A stretch of 55,078 bases of DNA from Candidatus Iainarchaeum sp. (GCA_017610205.1 JAFCCL010000001.1:26805-81882), one strand, 5' to 3'; positions 23,962 to 33,187 are shown, counted from the first letter of the stretch. Translations and numbers: made by a program. Notes: a model not told the origin generated them from the letters alone.

Positions 23962-25134
23962 ATGCCAAGAGCTAAAAAGGCAAAACCCGCGAAAAAGCCA
24001 ATCGCGAGAAGAACAACACATAATATAATGGAAAGCCGTGGTCTTGTAAAAAGAGGTGTTCCGCTTAGAACAAGGAAAGGAAAACCCTCAACTGTTTTCA
24101 GGAGGCAGCTTAAGTTTGTGCTTGTTGATAAGGCTCCAAGAAAGACTTTTTCGTATACCAAGGCTGGCGAGGCAGGCAGGGCTATTATGCTGCAAGAGAA
24201 CAGGGCGAGGAGAAAAGCAGGCCAGCCTCTTAGGCAATTGTTTGAGCCAGAATTTGTAAAAAAGCTCAGAGTTGTAACTGTTGCAGGAGAAAAAATGTAC
24301 ATTAGTCCAAGTGGTTACCTGCCATATGTTGCAAGAGTGCGGTTTGGGGAAACTTTGACTCAAAAGCAGAAGACTGCTCTTGCAAAAAGGGGAAGGCTTC
24401 TTTCAACAATGCCTCATCTTATTGGAGCAGGTGCAGGTGTTCTTAGTCTTGGCCAAAAATATATTCTTATTCCAAAGAGGCCATCAACTGTTGGGGTTCA
24501 CCCTGGCAAATTCCATTGGATTGCCGGACTTGGTGACTTTTATTCTGCTGCTTCTGGGCGAAAGTTTGAAAAGCCTGCTGAAACTACAAAAAGAGAGGCT
24601 ATTGAAGAGATTGGAGGCAATATTTCAAAAAACCCTTCTTGGTTCTCTGTGCAGAAAGTGGCAAAAGAGCTTGGTGCTGCTGGAAAAAATGTACAGTTTT
24701 TAGGTCAGGGCTTAAAGCCTGTTAATGCTAACAAAGCTCCGGCTTTAATTATGCTTCAGGACAGGAACATTAACATGTTTGAGATACAGCATGCTGTTAA
24801 TATCAAAATGAATGACCCTGACAAGTTTATTCGAAAAAATTTCACAAAAGGGCATCCTTTGAAAACCATTAGGGTTGGTGGCGGATTTTCTATGAAAAAC
24901 AGTAAGGCTTCTGGTAAAAGAGTTAGGGTTGAAGGCACTCTTTGCAAGTTTAGGGCAAAAGCAGCTGTTGAAGACAAGTGGGAAATGGCAGAGGCTGCAA
25001 TTATTCCAAGAACAAGTGTTGGCATTCATCGCTTTATAAAGGCTTACAGATCTCAGATAACTCAGGCTGCAAGGCTTGGTCTTCTTGCTTACGCTGCTGA
25101 ACTAAGGAAGATTGAGCGGAAGAAAAACCATTAA
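23962..25134 (+). CDS. Nudix-box protein with basic N-terminus
   Basis: 390 residues. The first 60 are strongly basic (RAKKAKPAKKPIARRTTHN). In the middle, KFHWIAGLGDFYSAASG and E(x7)REAIEEIGGN match the catalytic E-x7-REUxEExGU part of the Nudix box, although the leading Gly of the box is displaced. A preceding strand (KYILIPKRPSTVGVHPGKF) fits a Nudix fold. The C-terminal third has no recognised family and ends in a basic helix. It probably hydrolyses a nucleoside-diphosphate compound; the substrate and the role of the N- and C-terminal parts are unknown. It converges on the nucleotidyltransferase gene with a four-base overlap. Confidence 0.6.
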   Translation: MPRAKKAKPAKKPIARRTTHNIMESRGLVKRGVPLRTRKGKPSTVFRRQLKFVLVDKAPRKTFSYTKAGEAGRAIMLQENRARRKAGQPLRQLFEPEFVKKLRVVTVAGEKMYISPSGYLPYVARVRFGETLTQKQKTALAKRGRLLSTMPHLIGAGAGVLSLGQKYILIPKRPSTVGVHPGKFHWIAGLGDFYSAASGRKFEKPAETTKREAIEEIGGNISKNPSWFSVQKVAKELGAAGKNVQFLGQGLKPVNANKAPALIMLQDRNINMFEIQHAVNIKMNDPDKFIRKNFTKGHPLKTIRVGGGFSMKNSKASGKRVRVEGTLCKFRAKAAVEDKWEMAEAAIIPRTSVGIHRFIKAYRSQITQAARLGLLAYAAELRKIERKKNH

Positions 25135-25877
25135 TTATTTTCTGCTTTTGTAAACCCTTTCCATTCCCTGATTGCCTTGTTGTATCTTTCAAAGGTGTCT
25201 GTTTGCAGGAATTGCCTTTCTCCCATGTCTGCTCCGCAGAGCTTTCCTTCTTCTGCAAGCTTTGGAAAGACTTCTTTTTCAATGCTGACTTTTTTTCCGG
25301 CAGGAATGTATTCAAAAATTTTTGGCGAAAGAATGTATGCGCCTGCACTGATTAGCTTGAATCCTTCTTCTTCGTCAGGTGGTTTTTCGCTGAATTCTGT
25401 AATTTTTTCTCCTTCAAATTTTACAAGCCCGCCTGCTTTGGTGTAGGCAACTGTTGTAAGTGCAAGTGTTGCAATTGCGTTGTTTTTTTCGTGCACTTTT
25501 GTCATTGCAGTAAAATCAATGTCTTTTAATTCGTCTCCGTTCATCATAATGAATTTTTGTTCTTTCTTCAAATGTCTTTCTGCAATTTTGAGTGCTCCAG
25601 CTGTTCCCATGTACTCTTTTTCAACATTGTAGTGGAGGGCAACGTTTAATTTTTTGCCGTTTCCAAACTTTTCTTCTATTTGTTCGTGTTTGAAGCCAAC
25701 TGCTAAAGTAATGTCTTTTACTCCAAATCTTTTTGCAACCTCTATGTTCCACTGCAAACATGGTTTGCCTTGTACTGGAAGGATTAGCTTGCTTAATTCA
25801 AGGGTTATTGGCCTTAGTCTTGTGCCAAGCCCTCCTGCGAGAATGAATGCTTTGTTAATGTTTAATTCTTTTGGCAT
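25131..25877 (-). CDS. Sugar-1-phosphate nucleotidyltransferase
   Basis: 248 residues. FILAGGLGTRLRPITLELSK is the nucleotide-binding signature (GGxGTRLxPxT), PVQGKPCLQWNIE follows, FIMMNGDELKDIDF holds the metal-binding Asp, and FSEKPPDEEE is the second loop. It makes an NDP-sugar from NTP and sugar-1-phosphate; sequence alone does not show which (glucose or mannose are likeliest). It begins the glycan island and is convergent with the Nudix gene. Confidence 0.85.
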   Translation of the reverse strand: MPKELNINKAFILAGGLGTRLRPITLELSKLILPVQGKPCLQWNIEVAKRFGVKDITLAVGFKHEQIEEKFGNGKKLNVALHYNVEKEYMGTAGALKIAERHLKKEQKFIMMNGDELKDIDFTAMTKVHEKNNAIATLALTTVAYTKAGGLVKFEGEKITEFSEKPPDEEEGFKLISAGAYILSPKIFEYIPAGKKVSIEKEVFPKLAEEGKLCGADMGERQFLQTDTFERYNKAIREWKGFTKAENN

Positions 25878-26178
25878 GGTAAATTAATGGTTTTTTAAGT
25901 AATTAAAGTTTTTCTTTTTTCTGATTGTACTATAGCAAGCCATTGTAGTCTTTTGAATTTTTTTTTGTTTGTTTGTACACTAAGCAATTGTTACTTAACA
26001 ACAGGTGCTGTCGATATAGATCAAACAAGAGTCTATGTAAGAAAACAACAAGATATTCATCAAACAAGATTATCACCCTGATAGTGACTAAGAAGCCCTG
26101 CACTTTAGTGCGTGGGGGGGCGAGGTCATAAGAAGATTTTGCAAAAATAATTGAATTGTGTCAAAGAAAACAAAAAAT
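25878..26178. mobile_element. Right-end fragment of an IS200-type element
   Basis: This 301-base gap contains the TnpA remnant followed by a right-end hairpin GCACT-TT-AGTGC (26100-26111) and a G-rich run, then GAGGTCA at about 26122-26128. The same order, hairpin then GGGGAGGTTCA, closes the intact element at 33203-33226. The left end and most of the transposase are gone. The sequence before 25971 is AT-rich with nothing recognisable. Confidence 0.7.
25971..26081 (+). pseudogene. tnpA: C-terminal remnant of an IS200-type TnpA
   Basis: The frame CYLTTGAVDIDQTRVYVRKQ, then QDIHQTRLSP and a stop, aligns with the end of the intact TnpA at 32738-33187 (CYLTTGSVDLDRTRAYVRNQ). Divergence at the base level is moderate. 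It covers the catalytic tyrosine region (VYVRKQ) but not the HUH motif. The flanking right-end hairpin is still present. Confidence 0.85.
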
Positions 26179-27615
26179 TCAGCCTTTATTTTTTTTCAGA
26201 AAAACCATTTCTGAAAAGGGTTTTGCTGTTCTAAAAAGCTTTTTAAATTCCTCCTTGCTTGTAAAAGCCCTTTTGAGCATTTTTAGGATAAAGCTTGGCC
26301 TTAGGTAAAACTCTTTCATGGCTCTTTTCCAGTATTGCCTTAATTCTTTTTGTGTGATGTCTGGCAGCTCTATGACTGGTTGTGAATGTTTTGGTTGGGT
26401 GTATAGTTCTGGGTTCACTTTCAAAAACCCTTTTTTTACTGCAAGTTCATAAGATTCTGTCCCAGGATATGGTGCAAGAATTGAAAGGCTTAAATAATCA
26501 GGGTCAAGTTCTTTCATAAAACTAATTGTTTTTTCAATATCTTCTTTTGTTTCTCCAATGTTTCCAATCATAAAGGCCGCGCTTGTTTCAATTTTGTATT
26601 TTTTTGTAAGTTTTATAGCATTTCTTGCTTGTTCAAGTGTAGTGCCTTTCTTTATAAGGTTAAGAATCTTTTGCGAACCTGTTTCTATTCCAAATTCCAT
26701 CCAAATACATCCACTTTCCTTCATTTTTTTGACTGATTCTTCGTCTATTGTGTTAACTCTACTGCTACACCCCCATATTAACTCGAGTTTTGCAATCCCG
26801 TCACATATTTTAAAAAGCCTTTTTTTGTTTATGGTGAATGTATCATCGATAAAAATGATTTGTTTTATTCCATAGCTTTTAACAATTTCACTTATTTCTT
26901 TCAAAACATTTTCTGAACTTCTTTGGAAAAGTTTTCTTCCCCATATTGATTTGGAAGCACAGAAAACACAATTGTTTGGACAGCCCCTGCTTGTAATAAC
27001 TGTTGCAAAAGGAAATTTTATCGGAGTTTTTGAAGGTGGTCTGTATTTTTTATTTGGCAGAAGATGCCTTGCAGGAAAAGGAAGTTGGTTCAAGTTTTCA
27101 ATTCTTGAATTTGCTTCTGTTAAAAAGATTTTTTTACCTTGTCTGAATGCAAGACCTTTAACTTTGTTTAATTTCTTTCCTTTATTTAAAGCCTTGACTG
27201 TTTCAAGGAAACTAAAATCGCTTTCCCCAATTGCAACAATATCGATTTCAGGGTGCTTTTCAAGGGTTTGCTTTGGCAAAACAGTTACATGCACCCCTCC
27301 TGCAACCACTTTAACTCTTGGAAAAATTCTTTTTGAAATCCTCGCTATTTTTAAGGCTTCGCTGAATGTAGATGTAGTGCTTGTAATTCCAACAATGTCT
27401 GGTTTTGATTCTTTTATCTTTTTTTCTATTTCTGGCCATTGCATGTTTTCAGCAAAAGAGTCAATTATTTCTACATTAAACTTGTTTTTTTCAAGAACGG
27501 CTGCAATATAAGCAATGCCAAGTGGCGGAAAAATTGGTGCACCTTCTCTCATTCCCTTGTAAAGTTTTATGCAAGGAGGCACTAAAAGAAGTATTTTAAG
27601 TTTATTTTTTTGCAT
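26179..27615 (-). CDS. B12-binding-domain radical SAM enzyme
   Basis: 478 residues. The first ~170 form a cobalamin-binding-like Rossmann domain (KILLLVPPCIKLYKG, GAPIFPPLGIAYIAAVLEK, VVAGGVHVTVLPKQTLEKHP, IVAIGESD). The radical SAM core has TSRGCPNNCVFCASKS, the CxxxCxxC cluster motif, and FGIETGSQKILNLI and LAPYPGTES later. This is the BchE/Elp3-like B12-radical SAM class, whose members methylate or rearrange unreactive carbons. It is clearly paralogous to the protein at 46953-48479. Its place at the edge of the glycan island suggests a role in sugar or lipid modification; no substrate can be named. Confidence 0.85.
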   Translation of the reverse strand: MQKNKLKILLLVPPCIKLYKGMREGAPIFPPLGIAYIAAVLEKNKFNVEIIDSFAENMQWPEIEKKIKESKPDIVGITSTTSTFSEALKIARISKRIFPRVKVVAGGVHVTVLPKQTLEKHPEIDIVAIGESDFSFLETVKALNKGKKLNKVKGLAFRQGKKIFLTEANSRIENLNQLPFPARHLLPNKKYRPPSKTPIKFPFATVITSRGCPNNCVFCASKSIWGRKLFQRSSENVLKEISEIVKSYGIKQIIFIDDTFTINKKRLFKICDGIAKLELIWGCSSRVNTIDEESVKKMKESGCIWMEFGIETGSQKILNLIKKGTTLEQARNAIKLTKKYKIETSAAFMIGNIGETKEDIEKTISFMKELDPDYLSLSILAPYPGTESYELAVKKGFLKVNPELYTQPKHSQPVIELPDITQKELRQYWKRAMKEFYLRPSFILKMLKRAFTSKEEFKKLFRTAKPFSEMVFLKKNKG

Positions 27616-27883
27616 AAAAAAAATCTTTTCCTATTTTTTATGAATTTAAAGAATAAATAAGCTGTATTGTTATTCATTTTGCCTGCAAGGTTTTTTTATT
27701 CTTTTTGTATTTAAAATTAAATGTAATAATTTCATTAAAATAATCTGTCATAATTTTAATTAGCCTGCAATTGTTTTGGCTAAATAAATACCTAAAATAG
27801 TTGTCAACTGTATAATTATTAATATGTTTTGCCTTGAAATAGTATTAAAGTGTTTTAGCGATTTTTTTTTGAGGTGCGTTTTT
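27616..27883. other. AT-rich intergenic region
   Basis: 268 bases between divergent genes. Very AT-rich, with TATA-like stretches for both sides (for example around 27650 and 27790-27830). No repeat, hairpin or open frame of note was seen apart from the GAGGTG ribosome-binding site at 27871. Confidence 0.5.
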
Positions 27884-28828
27884 ATGGTTCCGTTGTTTTC
27901 TGTGGTTGTTCCTGTTTTTAATGAGGAAAAAAACATTTTTCAGCTGTTTAACAGGCTTGTTAAAACTTTTTCCGAAATGCCTATTAATGGGTTTGAAATA
28001 ATTTTTGTTGATGATGGAAGTACCGATTCCAGTTTTGAAAAAATGAGTTTGTTAAGAAAGAAAGATAAAAGGGTTAAAATAATTAGATTTACAAAAAATT
28101 TTGGTCAAACCTTCGCATGGGACGCAGGGATAAAGTTTTCAAAAGGCAAATACATAGTTACAATTGATGCAGACCTTCAAAATAATCCTGAAGACATTCC
28201 CTTGCTTTATAATAAGATTTTGGAAGGCTATGATATTGTTTCAGGTTGGAGGGCAAAAAGAAAGGATTCTTTTTCAAAACGCTTTTTTTCGGTTTTTGCA
28301 AATGTGTTTAGAAGATGTTTAATTTCCGAAAAAATTCATGACAGTGGTTGTGCTTTAAAGATTTACAAAAGTGAATGTTTTGAAGGATTGGATTTATATA
28401 AAGGAATGAGGCGATTTATAACTGCTATAATGGCTATGAGGGGCTATAAGGTTGGAGAATTAAAGATAAGTCACAGTCAACGGAAACACGGCGAAACAAA
28501 GTATGGTTCAAGTCGTTTAGCTTATGGTTTTTTGGAACTGTTGATGGTTGTTTTTATGGTAAAATATAATTCAAATCCATTAAAGCTTTTTGGCGGATTA
28601 GGAATATTTACCTTTTTTTCTGGCTTTATTATTGGATTGTACCTTGTTATTCTAAAGTTGTTTTTTGGAGTACCGCTTTCTGAAAAGCCTTTGTTAATTT
28701 TGGTAGTTTTGCTTATAATTCTCGGAATTCAGTTTATAATTTTTGGATTTATTGCAGAAATGCTTGTTAGAATACAATTCAATGCAAATAATGGTACACC
28801 GTATGTTATAAGGGAGATTCTGAAATGA
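27884..28828 (+). CDS. GT2 polyprenyl-phosphate glycosyltransferase with two membrane helices
   Basis: 314 residues from the ATG at 27884, which has GAGGTG at 27871-27876; an earlier ATG at 27824 would add 20 unlike residues. VPLFSVVVPVFNEEKN starts the GT-A fold, IIFVDDGSTDSSFEKM and IVTIDADLQNNPED carry the nucleotide- and metal-binding acids. Two C-terminal hydrophobic helices (about 225-250 and 265-290) match the GtrB/ArnC type, which transfers a sugar to a polyprenyl phosphate on the inner face of the membrane. It overlaps the epimerase gene by four bases. Confidence 0.88.
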   Translation: MVPLFSVVVPVFNEEKNIFQLFNRLVKTFSEMPINGFEIIFVDDGSTDSSFEKMSLLRKKDKRVKIIRFTKNFGQTFAWDAGIKFSKGKYIVTIDADLQNNPEDIPLLYNKILEGYDIVSGWRAKRKDSFSKRFFSVFANVFRRCLISEKIHDSGCALKIYKSECFEGLDLYKGMRRFITAIMAMRGYKVGELKISHSQRKHGETKYGSSRLAYGFLELLMVVFMVKYNSNPLKLFGGLGIFTFFSGFIIGLYLVILKLFFGVPLSEKPLLILVVLLIILGIQFIIFGFIAEMLVRIQFNANNGTPYVIREILK

Positions 28829-29769
28829 AGATAGCTGTAACAGGCGGGGCTGGATTTATTGGAAGCAATCTTTGTGATTTCCTTGTTGAGAAAAACCATA
28901 GCATACTATGCATTGACAATTTCAATGATTATTACAGTCCAAACATCAAGCGCAAAAATATTGCCCATCTTCTAAAAATTCCTTCTTTCAAGCTGTTGGA
29001 GTTAGACATTAAGAACAAGCCTGTTTTGGAAAATCTTCTGCGAACTGAAAAGCCAGATGCCATTGTCCACCTTGCTGCTTTGCCTGGTGTAAGATCAAGC
29101 ATTGAAAATCCTTCTCCATACATTGAAAATAACATTCAAGGTACCTTAAACTTGCTCCAAGCAGCAAAAGATTTTTCGACAAAAATAATTTTTGCCTCAA
29201 GCAGTAGCGTGTATGGCGACAGCAAAAAAATTCCCTTCAAAGAGGACGATCCTGCCAACAGTCAATTGTCACCCTATGCTTTCTCCAAGAGGGCAGGCGA
29301 ACTATTGTGTCAAACCTACAACAACCTCTACAACATTCCTATTGTTTGCTTTCGTTTTTTCACAGTCTTTGGTATAAGGAACAGGCCTGATATGGCTGTT
29401 TCAAAATTTACAAGGCTTATGCTTGAAGAAAAACCTTTGCCTGTTTATGGTTCAACAGATCTGAAGAGAGACTACACTTTTGTGGATGATATTGTTCCGA
29501 CAATTTCTACAGCACTTGAAACAGATTTTGGTTTTGAAATAGTTAACCTTGGAAATAACAAGCCAGAGCCGTTATCAAAACTAATTTCTGCAATTGAAGA
29601 ATCCACTGGCAAAAAGGCCTTGATTGAAAACAAGGGCTTTCAAAAAGGGGACGCTAAGGAAACCTGTGCAGATATAGAAAAGGCAAAAAGGCTTTTTGGT
29701 TACAATCCAAAGGTTTCGTTGGAAGAAGGAATTCAAAGGTTTGTCAAATGGTACAAAAAAAACAACTGA
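28825..29769 (+). CDS. NAD-dependent sugar epimerase/dehydratase (UDP-glucose/glucuronate 4-epimerase-like)
   Basis: 314 residues, extended [23 protein letters not shown] binds NAD, IVHLAALPGVRSSIENPS matches the AAxxxVxxS element, FASSSSVYGDSKKIPF gives the catalytic Ser, and SPYAFSKRAGELL the YxxxK pair. The pattern with PGVRxSxExP is closest to UDP-glucuronate 4-epimerases. With the UDP-glucose dehydrogenase at 34976 in the window, UDP-galacturonate could be made; this is inference. Confidence 0.85.
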   Translation: MKIAVTGGAGFIGSNLCDFLVEKNHSILCIDNFNDYYSPNIKRKNIAHLLKIPSFKLLELDIKNKPVLENLLRTEKPDAIVHLAALPGVRSSIENPSPYIENNIQGTLNLLQAAKDFSTKIIFASSSSVYGDSKKIPFKEDDPANSQLSPYAFSKRAGELLCQTYNNLYNIPIVCFRFFTVFGIRNRPDMAVSKFTRLMLEEKPLPVYGSTDLKRDYTFVDDIVPTISTALETDFGFEIVNLGNNKPEPLSKLISAIEESTGKKALIENKGFQKGDAKETCADIEKAKRLFGYNPKVSLEEGIQRFVKWYKKNN

Positions 29770-29803
29770 ATCTTTAATATTTTTGTAAGTAAAGGTTTTT
29801 ACA

Positions 29804-31489
29804 ATGGTGCAAAAAAACAAACTAGTTTACATTAGCCTGGCCGTAATAGTCCTGTACCTTCTTCCGTTTCTTTTTCTTTGGCAAAATTCTCCAATTCTTG
29901 TCCACGACACTTTAGAAGCCTGGTTTCCAAACGTAAAGGTTCTCTCAGAGACTGAAACTACCTTCTCATCTTTAGATGCAACAATTCCAAGCGTTATGAA
30001 CGGTCTGCCAAGAAACGTGCTTGTCTCTGAATTCAATTTCTTTGTCTGGGGTCAAACAATTTTTGACTTGTTTACTCTTTACATTGTTAACCTTGCTTTA
30101 ATGCATGTGATTGCCTTTGTCGGAATGTACTTTTTGCTAAAAGTCCACTTCTTAAAAGATCCAAAACACCACGCAATCGCAGTTGGTGCTGCCCTGTGCT
30201 TTGCACTGCTTCCATTCAACCCATTTAGGGTTCTTGGAATTGCAGCCATGCCGCTTGTTTTGTACGCCTTTCTAAATCTGAAAAACAAGTCTGCAACAAA
30301 AAAAGACTGGGTAATTATTTTGCTCTACCCTTTTTTCTCCAGCTTTTTTCACGTTGGAATTTTCTTTCTGTCTATTCTTGGTCTGCTTTGGCTCTACGAC
30401 TTTTACAAGACAAAAAAACCAAACTGGTTTTTTCTTGCAGCGCTGTTCTTGCTTGGAGCAATCTCTTTTGTAACAGAGTACAGGGTTCTTTTCACAATGT
30501 TTTTAGACAGTTCATTTCAAAGCCATAGGCTGGAATTTGGAAGTTACCCAACAGACCTTGTAAGAGTTTTGGGTAGGAGTGCAAGAACGTTTATTTTTGG
30601 GCAATACCATGCTGCTTCACTGCATTACATCTTCGTTTTTTTCGCAACAGCTGCAGCGCTTGTCATTTCCTTGAGAAAAAAAATTCTGCCATCCAATCTC
30701 TTAAAAATTTTAGTGCTAATAATTGCAATATCTGTTTTTGCAGAAGCCATAACTGGCTGGGCTGCTCTAGAACCATTGAAGGCACAGTTCTCAATTCTTA
30801 AAACATTCAACTTTGCAAGGTTTACAGGTTTTTTTCCGATTCTGTGGGGTCTTGCTTTTGCACTCTCCTTGAAAATAATTTTTGAAAACCAAAAGCACGG
30901 AAAGCAAATAGCATTTTTCCTAATAATCCTGCAGGTTGCTTTTCTTTTTTCATATACTGATTCTCTTGTGCAGACAGGTGGCTTTGGAATGCTTCTAAGC
31001 CAGGAACCAGGCTATGCTGAATTTTATTCAGAGCCACTTTTCAATGAAATTGATTTATTCATTTCCCAACCAAAAGAATCTTACAGGGTTGTTAGTATTG
31101 GTTTAGTTCCTGCAATTGCTCAATTCAACGGCTTCTATGTACTTGATTCATACCAGCCAAACTATTCCCTGGAATATAAACATTCCTTTAGAAAAGTAAT
31201 TGAAGCAGAGCTTGAAAAAAGCCCTTCACTTAAAAGATATTTTGACGGATGGGGTTCCCGTGCCTACATTTTTCCTGCAGAGCTTGAAGGAAACCGTGCC
31301 TGCACAAAAGGAACCTGTCAAAGCATAAAAAATCTTGAGCTCAATACAATTGTGCTGAAAGAAATGGGTGTCAAGTATGTTTTTTCGGCGGTGGAAATTG
31401 AAAATGCTGAAGATAATGGCTTTGAACTGTTAAAAGTGTTTGAGAGGTCTGATTCCCCCTGGAAAATTTGGCTTTACCAAATTCAATAG
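29804..31489 (+). CDS. Multi-pass membrane protein, DUF6044-like (GT-C type)
   Basis: 561 residues with about 10-12 membrane helices followed by a soluble C-terminal part (about 400-561). Early loop motifs SPILVHDTLEAWFPNVKVLS and PSVMNGLPRNVLVSEFNFFV resemble the DUF6044 family, which is known mainly from Firmicutes polysaccharide clusters. The acidic residue in the first external loop (HDTLE) is like the catalytic Asp of GT-C enzymes. It probably transfers a sugar from a lipid carrier outside the cell. The family assignment is from memory of the pattern and is moderate. Confidence 0.65.
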   Translation: MVQKNKLVYISLAVIVLYLLPFLFLWQNSPILVHDTLEAWFPNVKVLSETETTFSSLDATIPSVMNGLPRNVLVSEFNFFVWGQTIFDLFTLYIVNLALMHVIAFVGMYFLLKVHFLKDPKHHAIAVGAALCFALLPFNPFRVLGIAAMPLVLYAFLNLKNKSATKKDWVIILLYPFFSSFFHVGIFFLSILGLLWLYDFYKTKKPNWFFLAALFLLGAISFVTEYRVLFTMFLDSSFQSHRLEFGSYPTDLVRVLGRSARTFIFGQYHAASLHYIFVFFATAAALVISLRKKILPSNLLKILVLIIAISVFAEAITGWAALEPLKAQFSILKTFNFARFTGFFPILWGLAFALSLKIIFENQKHGKQIAFFLIILQVAFLFSYTDSLVQTGGFGMLLSQEPGYAEFYSEPLFNEIDLFISQPKESYRVVSIGLVPAIAQFNGFYVLDSYQPNYSLEYKHSFRKVIEAELEKSPSLKRYFDGWGSRAYIFPAELEGNRACTKGTCQSIKNLELNTIVLKEMGVKYVFSAVEIENAEDNGFELLKVFERSDSPWKIWLYQIQ

Positions 31490-31573
31490 AAAACAATAAG
31501 CTAAATTCTTTAACCAAAACTGTACCAATTTCTTTAAATTGCATTAAACCCATTAATAGTTCAGGTAATTGTT

Positions 31574-32425
31574 ATGATTGGTTTAAGCAGTAGCTATTAC
31601 GGTTTTCAAAAAATTCCAGTATACGAATCTGCCAAAAGGGTTTTTGACCTTGGTTTTGACACCGCCGAGCTTGGGGCAGGTCATGGACCGGAACCAGCTG
31701 TTTGGAAAACGGTTAAAAGAATAAAGCGTGATTTTCCGGACAAAAATTATACAGTGCATGGTTTGTTTCCTCCTTTGGAGAAAAGGTTTTGGTTTAATGC
31801 AAGCCTTGGCTTTACAAAGCAGAATGAAAAAATTGTTGAAAACTTTTTTAGGGCTGCGCAAATTGTTGAGGCAAAGGTTGTTTCAATCCACCCTGGTTTT
31901 AGGCGAGAAATTGATTGGATTGATGGGGCAACCCCACTGGAGGAATTTTCTCCGCAGGAAGAAATTCCTATTGAAAAGGCTTGGTCAAACTTTTTTGAAC
32001 TAACAAACTACTGTCTTGCCAAAGCCAAGGAAACAAACTGTGTTTTTGCAATTGAAAACATGCCTTCAATGGCTTTTCCCCTTGTCCGCACAATTGAAGA
32101 CTTTGAAAAAGCATTCACGCAATTTCCAAACCTTAAAATGCTTTTGGACGTTGGACATGCTCTTTACAGCGATTGTTTGAATCAGCTTCTTGAACACTTT
32201 GCAGACAACGTATGCCAGCTTCATTTGCACATTAGCAGACCTGAGGGAATTGCTCCAAAAGCAGACGAACACAATCCTGTAACAGACGCAAAACAACTTG
32301 AACCACTCAGTGCAATAAAGCAACTTAAACAAATTCCAATAATTTTTGAACACGGAATCAACATTTCAGAAGAACAAATCAAGTCAGAAAAAAGGATTCT
32401 TGAAGGGTTTTTGGAAAAGAAATGA
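31574..32425 (+). CDS. Sugar phosphate isomerase/epimerase-like TIM-barrel protein
   Basis: 283 residues of the xylose-isomerase-like TIM barrel (AP endonuclease 2 superfamily). MIGLSSSYYGFQKIP, FDTAELGAG, VVSIHPGF, CVFAIENMPS (metal-binding Glu), MLLDVGHALYSDC, QLHLHISRPEG and IIFEHGIN follow the order of metal-ligand strands in the family. Function could be sugar isomerisation or DNA repair; the location beside sugar genes favours the former only weakly. AGGTAATT precedes the ATG. Confidence 0.75.
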   Translation: MIGLSSSYYGFQKIPVYESAKRVFDLGFDTAELGAGHGPEPAVWKTVKRIKRDFPDKNYTVHGLFPPLEKRFWFNASLGFTKQNEKIVENFFRAAQIVEAKVVSIHPGFRREIDWIDGATPLEEFSPQEEIPIEKAWSNFFELTNYCLAKAKETNCVFAIENMPSMAFPLVRTIEDFEKAFTQFPNLKMLLDVGHALYSDCLNQLLEHFADNVCQLHLHISRPEGIAPKADEHNPVTDAKQLEPLSAIKQLKQIPIIFEHGINISEEQIKSEKRILEGFLEKK

Positions 32426-32690
32426 CTTGCTGGTTTGCTCACCAACCACAAGAATAAAATAGTAGTTTAAATATAATTGATTTGAATGGCAGCAAAGCAA
32501 CACTCATCACAAAACAGGGGTGGTAACAAACCACCTAACTATTCCATAAAGGGCGGCGCGCACCTTCTTTCTTTGCCAAAGGGCGGGTTTTATTCACAGC
32601 TTCTTTTAGCTCGTGAGCGTGAAACCCCACTACTTTAGTAGTGGGATGTGAGCGAACCACTGTTTATTTCTTTAAAGAATGAGTTTATAT

Positions 32691-32729
32691 GCCTCGAGCG
32701 GCGTGGCGCTACCGCGCCACTCAGGAGGC
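32691..32729 (+). promoter_or_regulatory. tnpA leader hairpin covering the ribosome-binding site
   Basis: GTGGCGC-TACC-GCGCCAC (32703-32720) is a perfect 7-bp stem. It is extended by GCCTC (32691-32695) pairing with GAGGC (32725-32729), which includes most of the AGGAGG Shine-Dalgarno (32723-32728) of tnpA. Folding would hide the ribosome-binding site, as is known for enterobacterial IS200. Confidence 0.7.
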
Positions 32730-32737
32730 GTTACGTC

Positions 32738-33187
32738 ATGAAAACTGATTTCGATAGACATCTGTATAGTCATAATCATATTAAAGGTTGTTGGGAGCAT
32801 CACTTGGAGTGGTGTCCTAAATATAGGTTTAACGCTTTTGGAAAAGAATCAAGTAAGGCTGATATGGAGGCAATTTTGAAGCAGATTGCGACCGAGTATA
32901 AGATGGTTGTTGAGGAACTTGCTGTTATACCTGATCATGTGCATATTGTAGTTAGAACAAAACCGTCTATGAGTTTGAGTAAGACAACACAGTTGCTCAA
33001 AGGTAGGAGCTCGTATGAGTTTTTCAGAAAGCATCCAAACATGCGCTTAAGATATAGGAAAGGACACTTTTGGGCACCAAGTACTTGCTATCTGACAACA
33101 GGCTCAGTGGATTTGGATAGAACAAGAGCCTATGTCAGAAACCAATCAGATGCATATCAAGCAACACTATTAAAATGGGCTAACTGA
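32738..33187 (+). CDS. tnpA: IS200 family transposase TnpA (Y1 HUH)
   Basis: 149 residues from the ATG at 32738, nine bases after AGGAGG; an upstream in-frame start at 32648 would read through the leader hairpin and is rejected. Motifs: HHLEWCPKYRFNAFG near the start, AVIPDHVHIVVR with the His-x-His metal site, SLSKTTQLLKGRSSYEFF, HFWAPSTCYLTTG, and TRAYVRNQ with the catalytic Tyr. It cuts and joins single-stranded DNA at the hairpin ends. All catalytic elements are present, so it is probably active. Confidence 0.92.
   Translation: MKTDFDRHLYSHNHIKGCWEHHLEWCPKYRFNAFGKESSKADMEAILKQIATEYKMVVEELAVIPDHVHIVVRTKPSMSLSKTTQLLKGRSSYEFFRKHPNMRLRYRKGHFWAPSTCYLTTGSVDLDRTRAYVRNQSDAYQATLLKWAN

Noticed and set aside
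32648..32737. Upstream start for the IS200 transposase adding 30 residues
   Set aside because: It reads through the leader hairpin and Shine-Dalgarno, and the extra residues have no counterpart in the family.
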